Shown: piece by piece, positions 26,608-36,077 of the stretch
Position numbering within the stretch: the stretch's first letter is position 1
Layout: the number at the start of each line of letters is the position of its first letter
Made by a program: the position numbers and the translations under genes
Assembly (NCBI RefSeq): GCF_009812035.1
Contig: NZ_VZIZ01000004.1
Span: 1 to 64,000 of the forward strand
Length of the DNA stretch: 64,000 nt
DNA from: Psychrobacter nivimaris
Lineage (GTDB): Bacteria; Pseudomonadota; Gammaproteobacteria; Pseudomonadales; Moraxellaceae
Direction of reading: 5' to 3'
Notes under the pieces: generated by a model
Seen by the model: the letters and a program-made list of their open reading frames with translations, nothing else
The model's database searches: none
What the model was told of the DNA's origin: nothing

Positions 26608-27765
26608 TTAGCCGTCTTTTGCAAATAATATCAGCCCTACCATAATCAGCCCTATACCGACCAGTCCCATCGCCGAAGGTATGGCGTTACCTAACAGTAA
26701 TATACCCCCAATCAAGGCAAAGATAACCTCACTGGCTTGGGTTGAGTCAACGCCTGCAACCTCGCTTGAAGTAACAGCTTGCTCGCGCGCATACAAAAAT
26801 ATAGTGGTCGCTGCCACGCCTGCCAATAGAGCAACGAGCAACGTATTGATTATTTGTGAGGGGTAGGGCTGGTCAGGGCGCACTATAATGCCCAAAAACA
26901 GCCAAAATGGCAAACACCCGAGAGTCATTAGCCAAACTTTGTTAAAAGCATTTTGCAGTAGCGTGGTTTCGATAGAAGGAATACGAGCAATTAGATTTTG
27001 TAGGGATGAGGTTGCCGCAGTGTTGTCACTTTGAAGTACGCTATCCAGGTCGGTAGCATCATACGTCGTAGTTGGTAAATCATAATCTTCAGATATGAGC
27101 GGTTTACTCTGCTCATTAATATCAATACCAACACTGATGCTAGCTCGTTGAGCGTTCAACTCTGCTGCCTTCTGTAATATAGTATTGCGCTCGCGGGCAT
27201 TATGAGAAGCCTGCCAAACCAGCTGGTTACCAATTGGGTAGCTAAAAGCTGCGATAAGAGCGGGTAGCGCACCGTAGAGCAGCATGTCAGACATTGGAAC
27301 GGCGTCAGTTATAGAGGCAGCATGCAGACCTTCACTGATATTGACGAGCGCCACACCGATAAAGACAATGACAGCATATACGATGAATTTTTTATCAAAA
27401 CGTTGACCAAATGCCAATAGTACAAGCAAACTGGTGACAACGGTAAACATAAAGGTAGCTGCTACTACCCATCCCGCAACATGATCTGCGGCATAGCAAA
27501 TACCGGTATAAAAAAGTCCAAACCCAATACTGCCAGTAATGCACCAGAAGCCCCAATGCTGAAGAAAAATTTTCATTAATGCTTTAACACGACCAAAGCC
27601 ATGTTGTATCGCAATAATGGCGGTAATAATCAATAGCATAAAGACATAGCGCAGACTCGCTGACCAAAACCAATGTCCACCTGCGCTACTCATAAGCTCA
27701 TTTAAGATAAATGTCGAGCTAAAAAACGCACCTGCTAGCAAGCCCAATAAAATGAGTTTGATCAT
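26608..27765 (-). CDS. DMT-superfamily multidrug-efflux-type transporter
   Basis: A 385-residue protein with about ten membrane helices, of the multidrug resistance efflux (EmrE-like DMT) family. The N-terminus is LLAGAFFSSTFILNELM, and AGWVVAATFMFTVVTSLLVLLAFGQRF lies near residue 95. A polar insert of about 75 residues (about 195-272) separates the two five-helix halves. Late segments AREQAVTSSEVAGVDSTQASEVIFALIGGILLLGN match the family. The substrate is unknown. It lies 60 bp upstream of queE on the same strand, where translation may be linked, but there is no functional link. Confidence 0.8.
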   Translation of the reverse strand: MIKLILLGLLAGAFFSSTFILNELMSSAGGHWFWSASLRYVFMLLIITAIIAIQHGFGRVKALMKIFLQHWGFWCITGSIGFGLFYTGICYAADHVAGWVVAATFMFTVVTSLLVLLAFGQRFDKKFIVYAVIVFIGVALVNISEGLHAASITDAVPMSDMLLYGALPALIAAFSYPIGNQLVWQASHNARERNTILQKAAELNAQRASISVGIDINEQSKPLISEDYDLPTTTYDATDLDSVLQSDNTAATSSLQNLIARIPSIETTLLQNAFNKVWLMTLGCLPFWLFLGIIVRPDQPYPSQIINTLLVALLAGVAATTIFLYAREQAVTSSEVAGVDSTQASEVIFALIGGILLLGNAIPSAMGLVGIGLIMVGLILFAKDG

Positions 27766-27826
27766 ACCGCTACCTTATCCATGGCACTCAACGTGTTCAC
27801 ACTTTCTGTTTGTTACTTGCTGATAG

Positions 27827-28558
27827 TTACTTGCCTTTGGCATCTGCCCAAATGATCTTATGCAATTGCAGCTGAAAGCGAACTGGTAAGGCATCAGCCA
27901 ACATCCACTCTGCTAGCTCGCGCGCCAATACAGGTACTTCAGGGCTAAGCTGTTCATCGACATCATCTGCGACGTTAAACATTGGAGAGAACCACACCGT
28001 ACCGACCAATTCGTTTAACTTATACTCGGTCAATTTAGCTTTTGCCCAGTCGTAATCTGTACGATTCATAATGACAAACTTGATTTGGTCGTGCTGAGTG
28101 AGATAGTCGAGGTTTGACCATAGATTTTTATCGACTTCGCCTGAGCTTGGCGTTTTGAGATCCATTACTTTACTGACTGCTGTTGGTACGTTTTCTACCG
28201 TGAGTGCGCCTGCGGTCTCAAGGGATATCTCATACCCATCGCTCAGCAAACGTTTCATCAATTCAATGGCATTTGGCTGTGCTAATGGTTCACCACCAGT
28301 CAGACAGATGCGCTTGCACGGATAACCTTTGATGGTTTCTATGATGGTTTCTAATGATTGACGTTCGCCGCCAGTAAAAGCATATTCGGTATCACAATAG
28401 ACGCAGCGCAGCGGACAGCCTGTTAGACGTACAAATATCGTCGGCAAGCCTGAGGTGATTGCCTCACCTTGTAAGGAATAAAAAATCTCAGTCAGACGCA
28501 ACCCTGCTTCAGGGTCAGTGACAGGGATAGCGGCGGTGCGTAATGATGATTCACTCAT
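27827..28558 (-). CDS. queE: 7-carboxy-7-deazaguanine synthase
   Basis: A 243-residue radical SAM enzyme that contracts 6-carboxytetrahydropterin to 7-carboxy-7-deazaguanine in queuosine tRNA modification. The [4Fe-4S] cluster motif CPLRCVYC (CxxxCxxC) lies at about residues 49-56, after the substrate-binding FYSLQGEAITSGLPTIFVRLTGC. The next signature ICLTGGEPLAQP holds the SAM-contacting glycines. Other queuosine genes (queC, queD) are not in the window. Confidence 0.92.
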   Translation of the reverse strand: MSESSLRTAAIPVTDPEAGLRLTEIFYSLQGEAITSGLPTIFVRLTGCPLRCVYCDTEYAFTGGERQSLETIIETIKGYPCKRICLTGGEPLAQPNAIELMKRLLSDGYEISLETAGALTVENVPTAVSKVMDLKTPSSGEVDKNLWSNLDYLTQHDQIKFVIMNRTDYDWAKAKLTEYKLNELVGTVWFSPMFNVADDVDEQLSPEVPVLARELAEWMLADALPVRFQLQLHKIIWADAKGK

Positions 28559-28704
28559 AATATTTCAAATACAGTTAAAGGTCGATAAGACGATGAAGCG
28601 CTTATCAATCGTAATAAAAAGGCAGGGGATGGTACGAATGATTTTGTGTTTGTATAAAGACAAACTAAAAGAGGATTATAACGTAACGCGTTATATTAAG
28701 CTGC

Positions 28705-28737
28705 AAAAAAGATGCTGGAGTCATCCTCTAGCATCTT
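28705..28737 (-). terminator. dapD terminator
   Basis: On the minus strand AAGATGCTAGAG pairs with CTCCAGCATCTT around GATGA (one mismatch) and is followed by TTTT, 47 bp after the dapD stop. Confidence 0.75.
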
Positions 28738-28783
28738 CATATAAAACAATATTATTCAATAAACAACGGTATTTGCCAAATAT

Positions 28784-29605
28784 TTAGGCTAAGCGTAATA
28801 GCTCGTTTACTGATGTTTTTGCACGAGTTTGCGCGTCAACTTTTTTCACGATGATAGCAGCGTACAAGCTGTGCGTGCCATCTTCTGACGGCAAGCTACC
28901 TGGTACGACAACAGAACCTGCTGGTACACGGCCACGATGAATCTCGCCAGTCTCACGATCATAGATACGCGTCGATTGACCGATGTAGACACCCATAGAG
29001 ATGACAGCGCCTTCTTCAACGATAACGCCTTCAACGATTTCAGAGCGCGCACCGATGAAGCAGTTGTCTTCAATGATAGTAGGGTTTGCTTGCAATGGCT
29101 CTAATACACCACCGATGCCAACGCCGCCTGACAGATGCACGTTTTTACCGATTTGAGCACATGAACCAACAGTCGCCCATGTATCAACCATCGCGCCTTG
29201 ATCGACATAGGCGCCGATGTTGACGTATGACGGCATCAATACTGCGCCTGCTGCGATGAATGAACCTCTACGAGCGACAGCTGGTGGTACAACGCGTACG
29301 CCTGCTTCTTTAAACTGCGCTTCAGTCCAGTTAGCAAACTTAGTCGGTACTTTGTCATAGAACTGTACGTGTTCGCCAGCAGCTTGGACGTAGTTGTCGT
29401 TTAGACGGAAAGACAATAGTACGGCTTTTTTGGCCCACTGATTGACAACCCATTCGCCATCTTTCTTTTCTGCTACGCGCAGGCTACCGTTATCTAGTTG
29501 CTCAAGTACTTGGTTGATAGCATCGCGCACGTCTTGTGGCATATTGGCTGGGCTGTATTCGTTGCGATTTTCAAATGCTTGTTCGATGGTTTGTTGTAAT
29601 GACAT
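28784..29605 (-). CDS. dapD: 2,3,4,5-tetrahydropyridine-2,6-dicarboxylate N-succinyltransferase
   Basis: A 273-residue left-handed beta-helix acyltransferase of the succinylase branch of lysine and meso-diaminopimelate synthesis. An alpha-helical N-domain (about residues 1-95) is followed by hexapeptide repeats ([52 protein letters not shown]) and [34 protein letters not shown]. Length matches E. coli DapD (274). It is monocistronic. Confidence 0.96.
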   Translation of the reverse strand: MSLQQTIEQAFENRNEYSPANMPQDVRDAINQVLEQLDNGSLRVAEKKDGEWVVNQWAKKAVLLSFRLNDNYVQAAGEHVQFYDKVPTKFANWTEAQFKEAGVRVVPPAVARRGSFIAAGAVLMPSYVNIGAYVDQGAMVDTWATVGSCAQIGKNVHLSGGVGIGGVLEPLQANPTIIEDNCFIGARSEIVEGVIVEEGAVISMGVYIGQSTRIYDRETGEIHRGRVPAGSVVVPGSLPSEDGTHSLYAAIIVKKVDAQTRAKTSVNELLRLA

Positions 29606-29766
29606 AAAGGTTCCTAAAATGAATGAAAAGTAAATAAATGAATCTTATAGTTAAAGATAGCGTCAAAAATCGACTAAAAATATTGCCTGCCACATTGTCG
29701 CTAATTTGACGACTTTTAGCAAATAAGTTGGGCGCAAAGGTCTGTATTGATAATAAGTAATGCCAT

Positions 29767-30723
29767 TTAGACAGATGGGCTATTGCGCTCTATCCATTCT
29801 AAGATATCGTGATAGACCACCTTGTTCGCCTGCCCGTGAAGGGGCTCATGGCGCATATTAGGATACAGCTGAATATCGACATGACTGAAATGACGCTTGT
29901 CCAAACGCGTGACAACCCTACGTATACCGCGACCCATTTCACCAATCGGATCATCTTCACCGCTGATAAACAGCATTGGGAAGTTTTTGGCAATAGTAGT
30001 AGCCCAATTTTTATTCAGCCCAGTATCCATAAGCGTAAACAATGTCATAAAGCCATTGTTGGTAAAGTCAAAACCAGTCTTAGGATCGGCTTCATAGGCT
30101 TCAATGTTTGCGGTATTTTCACTGAGCCACGCAAACTGTGAGGACGAACTGCGATCAGATAGTTGGCTGTTCAGGACTTTATTCATCACCTTGGCAAAAA
30201 CTGTATTCGGTTGTCTTGGTGCGACTCTGGCCAGTAATTTGTTGATAGGTAATAAAACCTTAGCTAGTGGGTTGGCGTCTGCGGAACCCATTAGGATGGC
30301 GCCTGTGAAATTATGCGCATGATGCTTGAGTACATTGCGCACGATAAATGAGCCCATCGAGTGACCCATCACAAAATGCGGGACGTCTGGATGACGCTCT
30401 TTTAGGCTATCGGCCATCACAATCACGTCTTTCAAAAGCGACTGTACTGGATGCTCCTCACCAAAAAATCCGAGATCGGCCTCAGTCTTGATAGTCTGTC
30501 CATGACCCAAATGATCGTAAGTCGCCACAGCGATACCATTGTCTGCCAAAAACTGTGCAAAATCGCTATAGCGACCGCTGTGCTCTGCCATGCCATGCAC
30601 AATCAATAAAGTCGCGCTAATCTCGACGTCTTTGCTACTTGGTTCAAAAAAATCATGGTGCAAGTAGTGAATATTGTCAGAAGACAAAATGTGATCGTTA
30701 CTGGTATCGATGTTGGTACTCAT
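29767..30723 (-). CDS. alpha/beta hydrolase, monoacylglycerol-lipase-like
   Basis: A 318-residue serine hydrolase. LIVHGMAEHSGRYSDFAQFLADNG (about residues 38-62) holds the oxyanion region. The nucleophile elbow GHSMGS puts the serine at about residue 122. ISGEDDPIGE and MRHEPLHG supply the Asp and His of the triad. These features (HGMAEHSGRY) are typical of the Hydrolase_4 / monoacylglycerol lipase group, which acts on monoglycerides or lysophospholipids. There is no signal peptide. It stands alone. Confidence 0.85.
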   Translation of the reverse strand: MSTNIDTSNDHILSSDNIHYLHHDFFEPSSKDVEISATLLIVHGMAEHSGRYSDFAQFLADNGIAVATYDHLGHGQTIKTEADLGFFGEEHPVQSLLKDVIVMADSLKERHPDVPHFVMGHSMGSFIVRNVLKHHAHNFTGAILMGSADANPLAKVLLPINKLLARVAPRQPNTVFAKVMNKVLNSQLSDRSSSSQFAWLSENTANIEAYEADPKTGFDFTNNGFMTLFTLMDTGLNKNWATTIAKNFPMLFISGEDDPIGEMGRGIRRVVTRLDKRHFSHVDIQLYPNMRHEPLHGQANKVVYHDILEWIERNSPSV

Positions 30724-31100
30724 GTAATGTTCCTTGATTACTTATAATTTTCATTAACGATTTTGACAATGTTTCTCAAATAATGAGTCAAGCAGCGCAA
30801 TTTATCATGCGGCTCTTATACTGTCCTATTGTACTGGGCGATGATAAATAATTTCACCTTATTTTATTATTTTAATTCAGTTATAAAAAATATCGTTCTA
30901 ATAATAACGGTTGACGCAGTGACTATTGCTGAATATGTATAAGCCACATGAGCCACATAATTCATTTACGCTCTTACTGTTTGCCCGCAACAGACTGGTC
31001 TTATTTATATGATACTTTTAAATGAGTTTTTAAAGTCATTTATATCAATCAACATTCGATCAAACACTAACAGCAACTAACCGCCTTGATAAAATCATTT
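30724..31100. other. intergenic region before the arsenosugar-type cluster
   Basis: A 377-bp A+T-rich gap between divergent genes. It presumably holds the promoter of the cluster starting at 31.1 kb. I did not find a dyad resembling the ArsR operator at 1167-1190 here. Confidence 0.4.
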
Positions 31101-32291
31101 ATGACGAAATTTTCATCGAAAAAGACATTATTATTGGCAGGCGCAGGTCACGCTCACATTGGTATGTTACGCCGACTTAGCGCCGCGCGTTTAAAGGATG
31201 CCGATACGATAGAGGCAGACATTCACTTAATTAGTCAGCAACCGCAAACCATCTATTCTGGCATGTTACCGGGTTGGATGGCAGGGCATTATCAGTTGCA
31301 TGATATCAGTATTGATATCAAATCGCTTTGTGTGCGAGCAGGTGTGCGCTTTATTCAGCAATCGCTTGTACAAGTAAACGCAGCGTCAAATAAGGTGGTT
31401 ACGACTGGCGATGAACAAACGGATTTTGACTACGATGTCTTGTCTCTAAATACGGGCGCAGATACAGACATGCGTTGGCTACCTGACCACAATAGCTACA
31501 ACGAGTACAGAAGCGATAATGACGATAACAATACTGGCGCTGCTAATACTAACGTGATTGCCATACGACCGTTGTCAACATTTATCACGCAATGGCAGCG
31601 GATTCTAAAAGCCGCTCAGCAGTCTGAAAAGTATCAATTGGCTATTATTGGGGCAGGTGCTGCGGCCATAGAGTTGGTGATGGCAGCCCAAGTCACGCTA
31701 CGGAACATCAATCGTAATCATCAGGTGACATTAGTATGCGGTGAGAATCTATTGTCAGGGTTTAACTCAGGCTTTCGACAACGGGTTATTAAGCAGTTAC
31801 ATCGTCATGACATTACGATAGTTCGAGAACGAGCGACCGATTATCGTGATGGCAAATTATCAACTACGCATAAATCATTGCCAATAAATGCTGTCATCGC
31901 TGCGACTGGCGTCATAGGCTCGGCATGGACGGCTTCTACGGATTTGGAGATAGAAGGTGATGGGTTTGTTGCAGTAAACGATAAGCAACAGAGCGTCTCT
32001 CATCCTAATGTGTTTGCGGTTGGTGATGTGGCGATACGAGTCGATAAATATGTGGCGCACTCAGGGGTTCACTCGGTGCATGGTGGTGCTGTCGAAGCCG
32101 ATAATTTATTGGCCTATCTGGGTGACAACGTAATGAAAAGCTATCAGCCAAAATCACGCACGCTATATCTGCTGTCTTGCGGTGATAAATACGCCATTGG
32201 TAGTTGGGGTAATGTAAACCTACAAGGTCGCTGGGTATGGCATCTCAAGAAGTATATCGATAAGCGTTTCATTGAAGCCGATAAGGACTAA
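31101..32291 (+). CDS. FAD-dependent NDH-2-like oxidoreductase (SelD N-terminal-domain-like)
   Basis: About 396 residues from the ATG at 31101; an in-frame TTG at 31086 would add five. The fingerprint LLLAGAGHAHIGMLRRL replaces the usual GxGxxG and is characteristic of the flavoprotein family found as the N-terminal half of some SelD fusions. A second dinucleotide fold LAIIGAGAAAIELVMAA (about residue 183) and VFAVGDVAI near residue 313 complete an NDH-2-like architecture. The substrate is unknown. It leads a series with ArsS, two arsenosugar-family transferases and ArsM, so a redox step of arsenic (or selenium) metabolism is a reasonable inference. Confidence 0.75.
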   Translation: MTKFSSKKTLLLAGAGHAHIGMLRRLSAARLKDADTIEADIHLISQQPQTIYSGMLPGWMAGHYQLHDISIDIKSLCVRAGVRFIQQSLVQVNAASNKVVTTGDEQTDFDYDVLSLNTGADTDMRWLPDHNSYNEYRSDNDDNNTGAANTNVIAIRPLSTFITQWQRILKAAQQSEKYQLAIIGAGAAAIELVMAAQVTLRNINRNHQVTLVCGENLLSGFNSGFRQRVIKQLHRHDITIVRERATDYRDGKLSTTHKSLPINAVIAATGVIGSAWTASTDLEIEGDGFVAVNDKQQSVSHPNVFAVGDVAIRVDKYVAHSGVHSVHGGAVEADNLLAYLGDNVMKSYQPKSRTLYLLSCGDKYAIGSWGNVNLQGRWVWHLKKYIDKRFIEADKD

Positions 32292-32522
32292 CCAAGGTTA
32301 ATGCTCATTTGGAATAAACCATAAAATCCATGTGATTAGTTGTCAATGCTTATTGATAATCAGGTATGATTGATTAGATAAACCGTAAAGTGAGCAATCA
32401 AGTTTTACGTTGTAAGTTTTGAAAATAAACAGTAAAAGCAATGCGCTATCTATGTTTTCTAATCTTTAATGTCACGTTGCTATCCTTTTTTAGTTGTACT
32501 GCTAACAGGATTTTAGACCATC

Positions 32523-33515
32523 ATGAAATCAACTATCGAGCTACTTGAGCATACTGATTTTCCAGCGATAAAACGACGTCAATTGACGATATTGCAAGTC
32601 AATATGGGCTATTTATGTAATATGTCCTGCGTGCACTGTCATGTGGCTGCTAGCCCTTATCGTACCGAGATGATGTCACGTGAGTTGGTTGAGCTGATAC
32701 CAGAGGTATTACAAGCACAAAACATCGATACGCTTGATTTGACAGGCGGTGCGCCTGAAATGCATGAGGATTTTAAGTATTTGGTCAAGGCAGCTCGAGC
32801 ATTAGGTGTCAAAGTCATAGACCGCTGTAACCTGACTATCCTGATGGAAGAGGGTTATGAGGATATGGCGCAGTTTTTAGCAGATAACCAAGTGGAAGTG
32901 GTGGCATCTTTGCCTTGTTATTCCTTAGAAAATGTAGACAAGCAGCGCGGTAAAGGTGCGTTTGACGACAGTATATTGGGATTGCAAAAACTCAATCAGT
33001 TGGGGTATGGCAAGCCTAATTCAGATTTAACATTAAACTTGGTCTTCAATCCACAAGGCGCGACGCTGCCGCCCAATCAACAGCAGCTTGAAGCGGATTA
33101 TAAGCGTGAGTTAAAAGCGCACTTTGATATCGAATTTAATCATCTATTTGCCCTAACCAATATGCCGATTCAGCGTTTTGGGGCGGTGTTATTGGCAAAA
33201 GACCAGTTCCACCCGTATATGGATTTGCTCAAAGCTAATTATATGGCTGCTAATCTGGCCGAGGTCATGTGCCGTTCGACCATTAGTGTCAACTGGTTGG
33301 GTGAGCTGTTTGATTGTGATTTCAATCAGCAGTTAGAGATACCTGTCCCCAACAAGTCACGGCGACACCTAAGTGACTTGTTAACGCAAAACCCGTCTGG
33401 TGATGACATTGCCATTGCCGACCACTGCTATGGCTGTACAGCAGGACAGGGCAGTAGTTGTGGCGGCGCGTTAGAAGAAGAGCCAGTAGAGCCAGCGTTA
33501 GCAGACACGCCTTAG
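32523..33515 (+). CDS. arsS: arsenosugar biosynthesis radical SAM protein ArsS
   Basis: A 330-residue radical SAM protein with the cluster motif CNMSCVHC (CxxxCxxC, about residues 32-39) and DLTGGAPEMHEDF for SAM binding. The C-terminal ICxxC-like ending CYGCTAGQGSSCGGALEEE carries extra cysteines. In some homologues one of these positions is selenocysteine; here all are ordinary TGT codons. ArsS joins methylated arsenic to a SAM-derived 5'-deoxyadenosyl group, the first committed step to arsenosugars. It lies between the FAD protein and DUF547, with ArsM five genes along. Confidence 0.88.
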   Translation: MKSTIELLEHTDFPAIKRRQLTILQVNMGYLCNMSCVHCHVAASPYRTEMMSRELVELIPEVLQAQNIDTLDLTGGAPEMHEDFKYLVKAARALGVKVIDRCNLTILMEEGYEDMAQFLADNQVEVVASLPCYSLENVDKQRGKGAFDDSILGLQKLNQLGYGKPNSDLTLNLVFNPQGATLPPNQQQLEADYKRELKAHFDIEFNHLFALTNMPIQRFGAVLLAKDQFHPYMDLLKANYMAANLAEVMCRSTISVNWLGELFDCDFNQQLEIPVPNKSRRHLSDLLTQNPSGDDIAIADHCYGCTAGQGSSCGGALEEEPVEPALADTP

Positions 33516-33522
33516 CCGCTCT

Positions 33523-33602
33523 AATGTAAGTGCTTTTAATATAAGCACCTTAAACATAGATGTTTTAAGCCTAAACACTTTAAACATAGGTGCTTTTAGC
33601 AT
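33523..33602 (+). repeat. degenerate 30-bp tandem repeat
   Basis: A partial unit (33523-33542) and two units of 30 bp (33543-33572 and 33573-33602) agree at most positions, sharing the core TTAAACATAG. The first and last parts can also pair (AAGCACCT with AGGTGCTT). It lies between arsS and the DUF547 gene. Confidence 0.6.
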
Positions 33603-33650
33603 ACGTAAAAATTTAGATAAAAAACAATCAGTGTAAACGGAGTAAGTCCT

Positions 33651-34472
33651 ATGTCAGTATTTAACTTTTCTGCGAAGACGTTTTTCGCCCAACCAGTGAT
33701 TGCTACGACTATTTTATTAGCAAGCGTGGCCGCTCATGCTGATTTCAACCATCAGAGCTGGGATAGCTTACTAAATAAGCATGTGACCATGACCAACGGT
33801 GGCAAAGCTTCAGTGGTCAACTATGCTGGCATGAAAGCAGATCAAAGTAAGCTGACAAGCTATCTGGAAGCGACGAGCAAGGTATCTCAATCAGAGTTCA
33901 ATCGTTGGAGTAAAAATGAGCAGTTGGCATTTTTAATCAACGTTTATAACGCTGGTACGGTTGATTTGGTATTGACGAAATATCCAAACGTCAAATCCAT
34001 CAAAGATATTGGCGGACTGTTTGGGTCACCATGGAAGCAAGAATTTGTTTCGCTACTCGGTAAAACGCGCTCACTTGATGATATTGAGCATAACCTGATT
34101 CGTGGTTCTAAACGTTACAACGATCCGCGCATTCACTTTGCGGTCAATTGTGCCAGTATCGGTTGCCCTGCACTGCAAGATGATGCCTTTACCGGCAAGC
34201 GTTTAGACAGTCAATTAGAGCAAGCAACGTCTAAGTTTTTAGCAGACAGTAGCCGCAACAGTCTTAAAGGCGATACGCTAAGAGTGTCACCAATTTTTAA
34301 ATGGTATAAAGAAGACTTTGCAACCAACTGGCGCGGCACAAAAGATTTAGCAGGGTTTCTAGGTCGTTATAGCTCGTCACTAGGATTGAGTAAAGCTCAG
34401 ACAGCGGATCTCAAACAAGGTAAGATAAAAATAAGCTATACCGACTACAACTGGAATTTGAATAAGAAATAA
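33651..34472 (+). CDS. DUF547 domain protein, exported
   Basis: A 273-residue protein with an N-terminal signal-like segment ending in VAAHA (cleavage near residue 30), so probably periplasmic. DUF547 features include WSKNEQLAFLINVYNAGTVDLVL, LDDIEHNLIRG and DPRIHFAVNCASIGCPAL with a conserved NC..IGCP, the pattern seen in this transglutaminase/cysteine-protease-like family. No function is established. It is placed inside an arsenosugar-type cluster and preceded by a good ribosome site (AACGGAGTAAG). Confidence 0.85.
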   Translation: MSVFNFSAKTFFAQPVIATTILLASVAAHADFNHQSWDSLLNKHVTMTNGGKASVVNYAGMKADQSKLTSYLEATSKVSQSEFNRWSKNEQLAFLINVYNAGTVDLVLTKYPNVKSIKDIGGLFGSPWKQEFVSLLGKTRSLDDIEHNLIRGSKRYNDPRIHFAVNCASIGCPALQDDAFTGKRLDSQLEQATSKFLADSSRNSLKGDTLRVSPIFKWYKEDFATNWRGTKDLAGFLGRYSSSLGLSKAQTADLKQGKIKISYTDYNWNLNKK

Positions 34473-34502
34473 GCCAGTTTTTAATCTTAATCGCTGATTA
34501 AT

Positions 34503-35225
34503 GTGACGGTATATCCATTGAAACTCTCCATCATTATTCCATTGTTAAATGAAGCGGACAACTTGCCTGAGCTTATGGCTCATATTGTCCGTCTCGATCC
34601 GGCACCGCAGCAAGTGATATTGGTCGATGGTGGCTCAGTGGATGGTTCGGTTGCTATCGCCGACAGTGTGCTCAAAAGTATAGAGGCTACCCAATCAGCT
34701 ATCGACTGGCATATTATCGAATCTACGGTAGGACGCGCTCAGCAAATGAATGCGGGCGCTATGTTAGCAACAGGTGATGCGCTGCTATTTTTACATGCTG
34801 ATACCGAGCTGCCAGCTGACGCGATAGACAACGTTCAACAGGCAGTAGCTCAGTATGACTGGGGACGTTTCGATGTGCGCTTAGACAGTCGTGAGCCATT
34901 GTTAAAAATCGTCGGATTAATGATAAACCAGCGCTCACGCTCAATGGGTATAGCTACTGGTGATCAAGCAATATTTATCAAAAAGTCCGTGTTTGAGCAG
35001 ATTGGTGGCTATCCTGATCAGCCACTGATGGAAGATATCGAACTGTGTAAACGGCTAAAGAAAATTGCTCGACCAGCTTGTCTAAAGAGTAAAGTCACGA
35101 CTTCAGCGCGGCGTTGGCAGCAGCATGGCACGTGGCGGACGATTTTTTTGATGTGGCATTTGCGCTTTGATTATTGGCGCGGCGTATCGCCTGACGTCTT
35201 AAAGCAACGCTACTATAAGCAGTGA
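34503..35225 (+). CDS. TIGR04283-type arsenosugar-linked glycosyltransferase
   Basis: A 240-residue GT-A fold glycosyltransferase (family 2) beginning with GTG at 34503. The N-terminal LSIIIPLLNEADNLPELM, VDGGSVDGS and LLFLHADTELP (DxD-like metal site) mark the nucleotide-sugar binding region. MINQRSRSMGIATGDQAIFIKKSVFEQIGGYPDQPLMEDIELCKRLKK is characteristic of the subfamily that accompanies ArsS. It has no membrane anchor. The likely role is adding the sugar-type aglycone; the sugar donor is unknown. An upstream ATG in frame is absent, so GTG is the best start. Confidence 0.82.
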   Translation: MTVYPLKLSIIIPLLNEADNLPELMAHIVRLDPAPQQVILVDGGSVDGSVAIADSVLKSIEATQSAIDWHIIESTVGRAQQMNAGAMLATGDALLFLHADTELPADAIDNVQQAVAQYDWGRFDVRLDSREPLLKIVGLMINQRSRSMGIATGDQAIFIKKSVFEQIGGYPDQPLMEDIELCKRLKKIARPACLKSKVTTSARRWQQHGTWRTIFLMWHLRFDYWRGVSPDVLKQRYYKQ

Positions 35226-35306
35226 AGTTGTTTGGTTTATAAATATGATAGACAAAAGAAGAAAGAGTTCGTCCTTGTACATTTGACCAATTGAGAGACC
35301 GTTATA

Positions 35307-35954
35307 GTGACAGCTGATTTATCTGCAAGACAGCAAGATACCTGCATCATTCTGTTTGCAAAATATCCAGCGCCTAATAAGGCGAAGACCCGTTTGCAGC
35401 CAGCGCTAGGGGTAGATGGCGCTGCACGTATGGCAAGGCAACTATTATTGCATAGTATTGAGCAGACCGTTGATACGGGCTTTGCTGTCGAGCTATGTGT
35501 GAGTCCAGCACCAACAGATCCATGTTGGCAAGCGCTTGATTTTCCTGACTCGTTGCGTTGGTCTGCGCAGGCCGACGGTGATTTGGGTTTACGTATGTTG
35601 ATAGCCAGTCAGCAAGCATTGCAACGTTTTGACAAGGTTGTATTAATTGGTACGGACTGTCCTAGTCTTACGACAGCACGTATTCAGACAGCGATACAGC
35701 AGCTAAATCAACACGATGCGGTCATGATTCCAGCGACTGATGGTGGTTATGTACTGCTAGGGTTTAGACAAGTTAATGAAAGCCTGTTTTCGGACATTGT
35801 TTGGAGTACGGCTAGTGTAGCCGCTGTCACTGAGCAGCGCATGGCGGCATTAGGCTGGAGACTGGCATTATTTGACCCTTTGCATGATATTGATGAGCCT
35901 AAAGATTTAGTGCATTTACCGTCAAGCTGGCTAGATTCTCACGTCAATATTTAG
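35307..35954 (+). CDS. TIGR04282/DUF2064 arsenosugar-linked glycosyltransferase-like protein
   Basis: A 215-residue nucleotidyltransferase/glycosyltransferase-like protein that starts with GTG. The features IILFAKYPAPNKAKTRLQPALG (N-terminal glycine/lysine loop), VLIGTDCPSLTTARIQ and AVMIPATDGGYVLLGFR match DUF2064 proteins paired with TIGR04283. Together the two are thought to build or transfer the sugar part. It follows the TIGR04283 gene by 81 bp and precedes arsM by 123 bp. Confidence 0.82.
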   Translation: MTADLSARQQDTCIILFAKYPAPNKAKTRLQPALGVDGAARMARQLLLHSIEQTVDTGFAVELCVSPAPTDPCWQALDFPDSLRWSAQADGDLGLRMLIASQQALQRFDKVVLIGTDCPSLTTARIQTAIQQLNQHDAVMIPATDGGYVLLGFRQVNESLFSDIVWSTASVAAVTEQRMAALGWRLALFDPLHDIDEPKDLVHLPSSWLDSHVNI

Positions 35955-36077
35955 GTTGATAATAGCTGATAAAGGATAATTGATAACTAGGTCAATAAAC
36001 TCACTAACGTAGTTGCATATTCTAAGATGATTTACTAAGACTTTTAACTGGATGGCACATTCAATAAGGATATTGTT

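Noticed and set aside
28518-28787. Open frame on the plus strand between queE and dapD.
   Set aside because: It overlaps the start of queE and the end of dapD antisense, includes the dapD terminator and has no recognisable protein or ribosome site.
33430-33500. Possible selenocysteine in ArsS.
   Set aside because: All expected Cys/Sec positions near the C-terminus read TGT or TGC in frame and the stop is an ordinary TAG.
33523-33602. CRISPR-like interpretation of the 30-bp repeats.
   Set aside because: Units are directly adjacent with no spacers and diverge too much.
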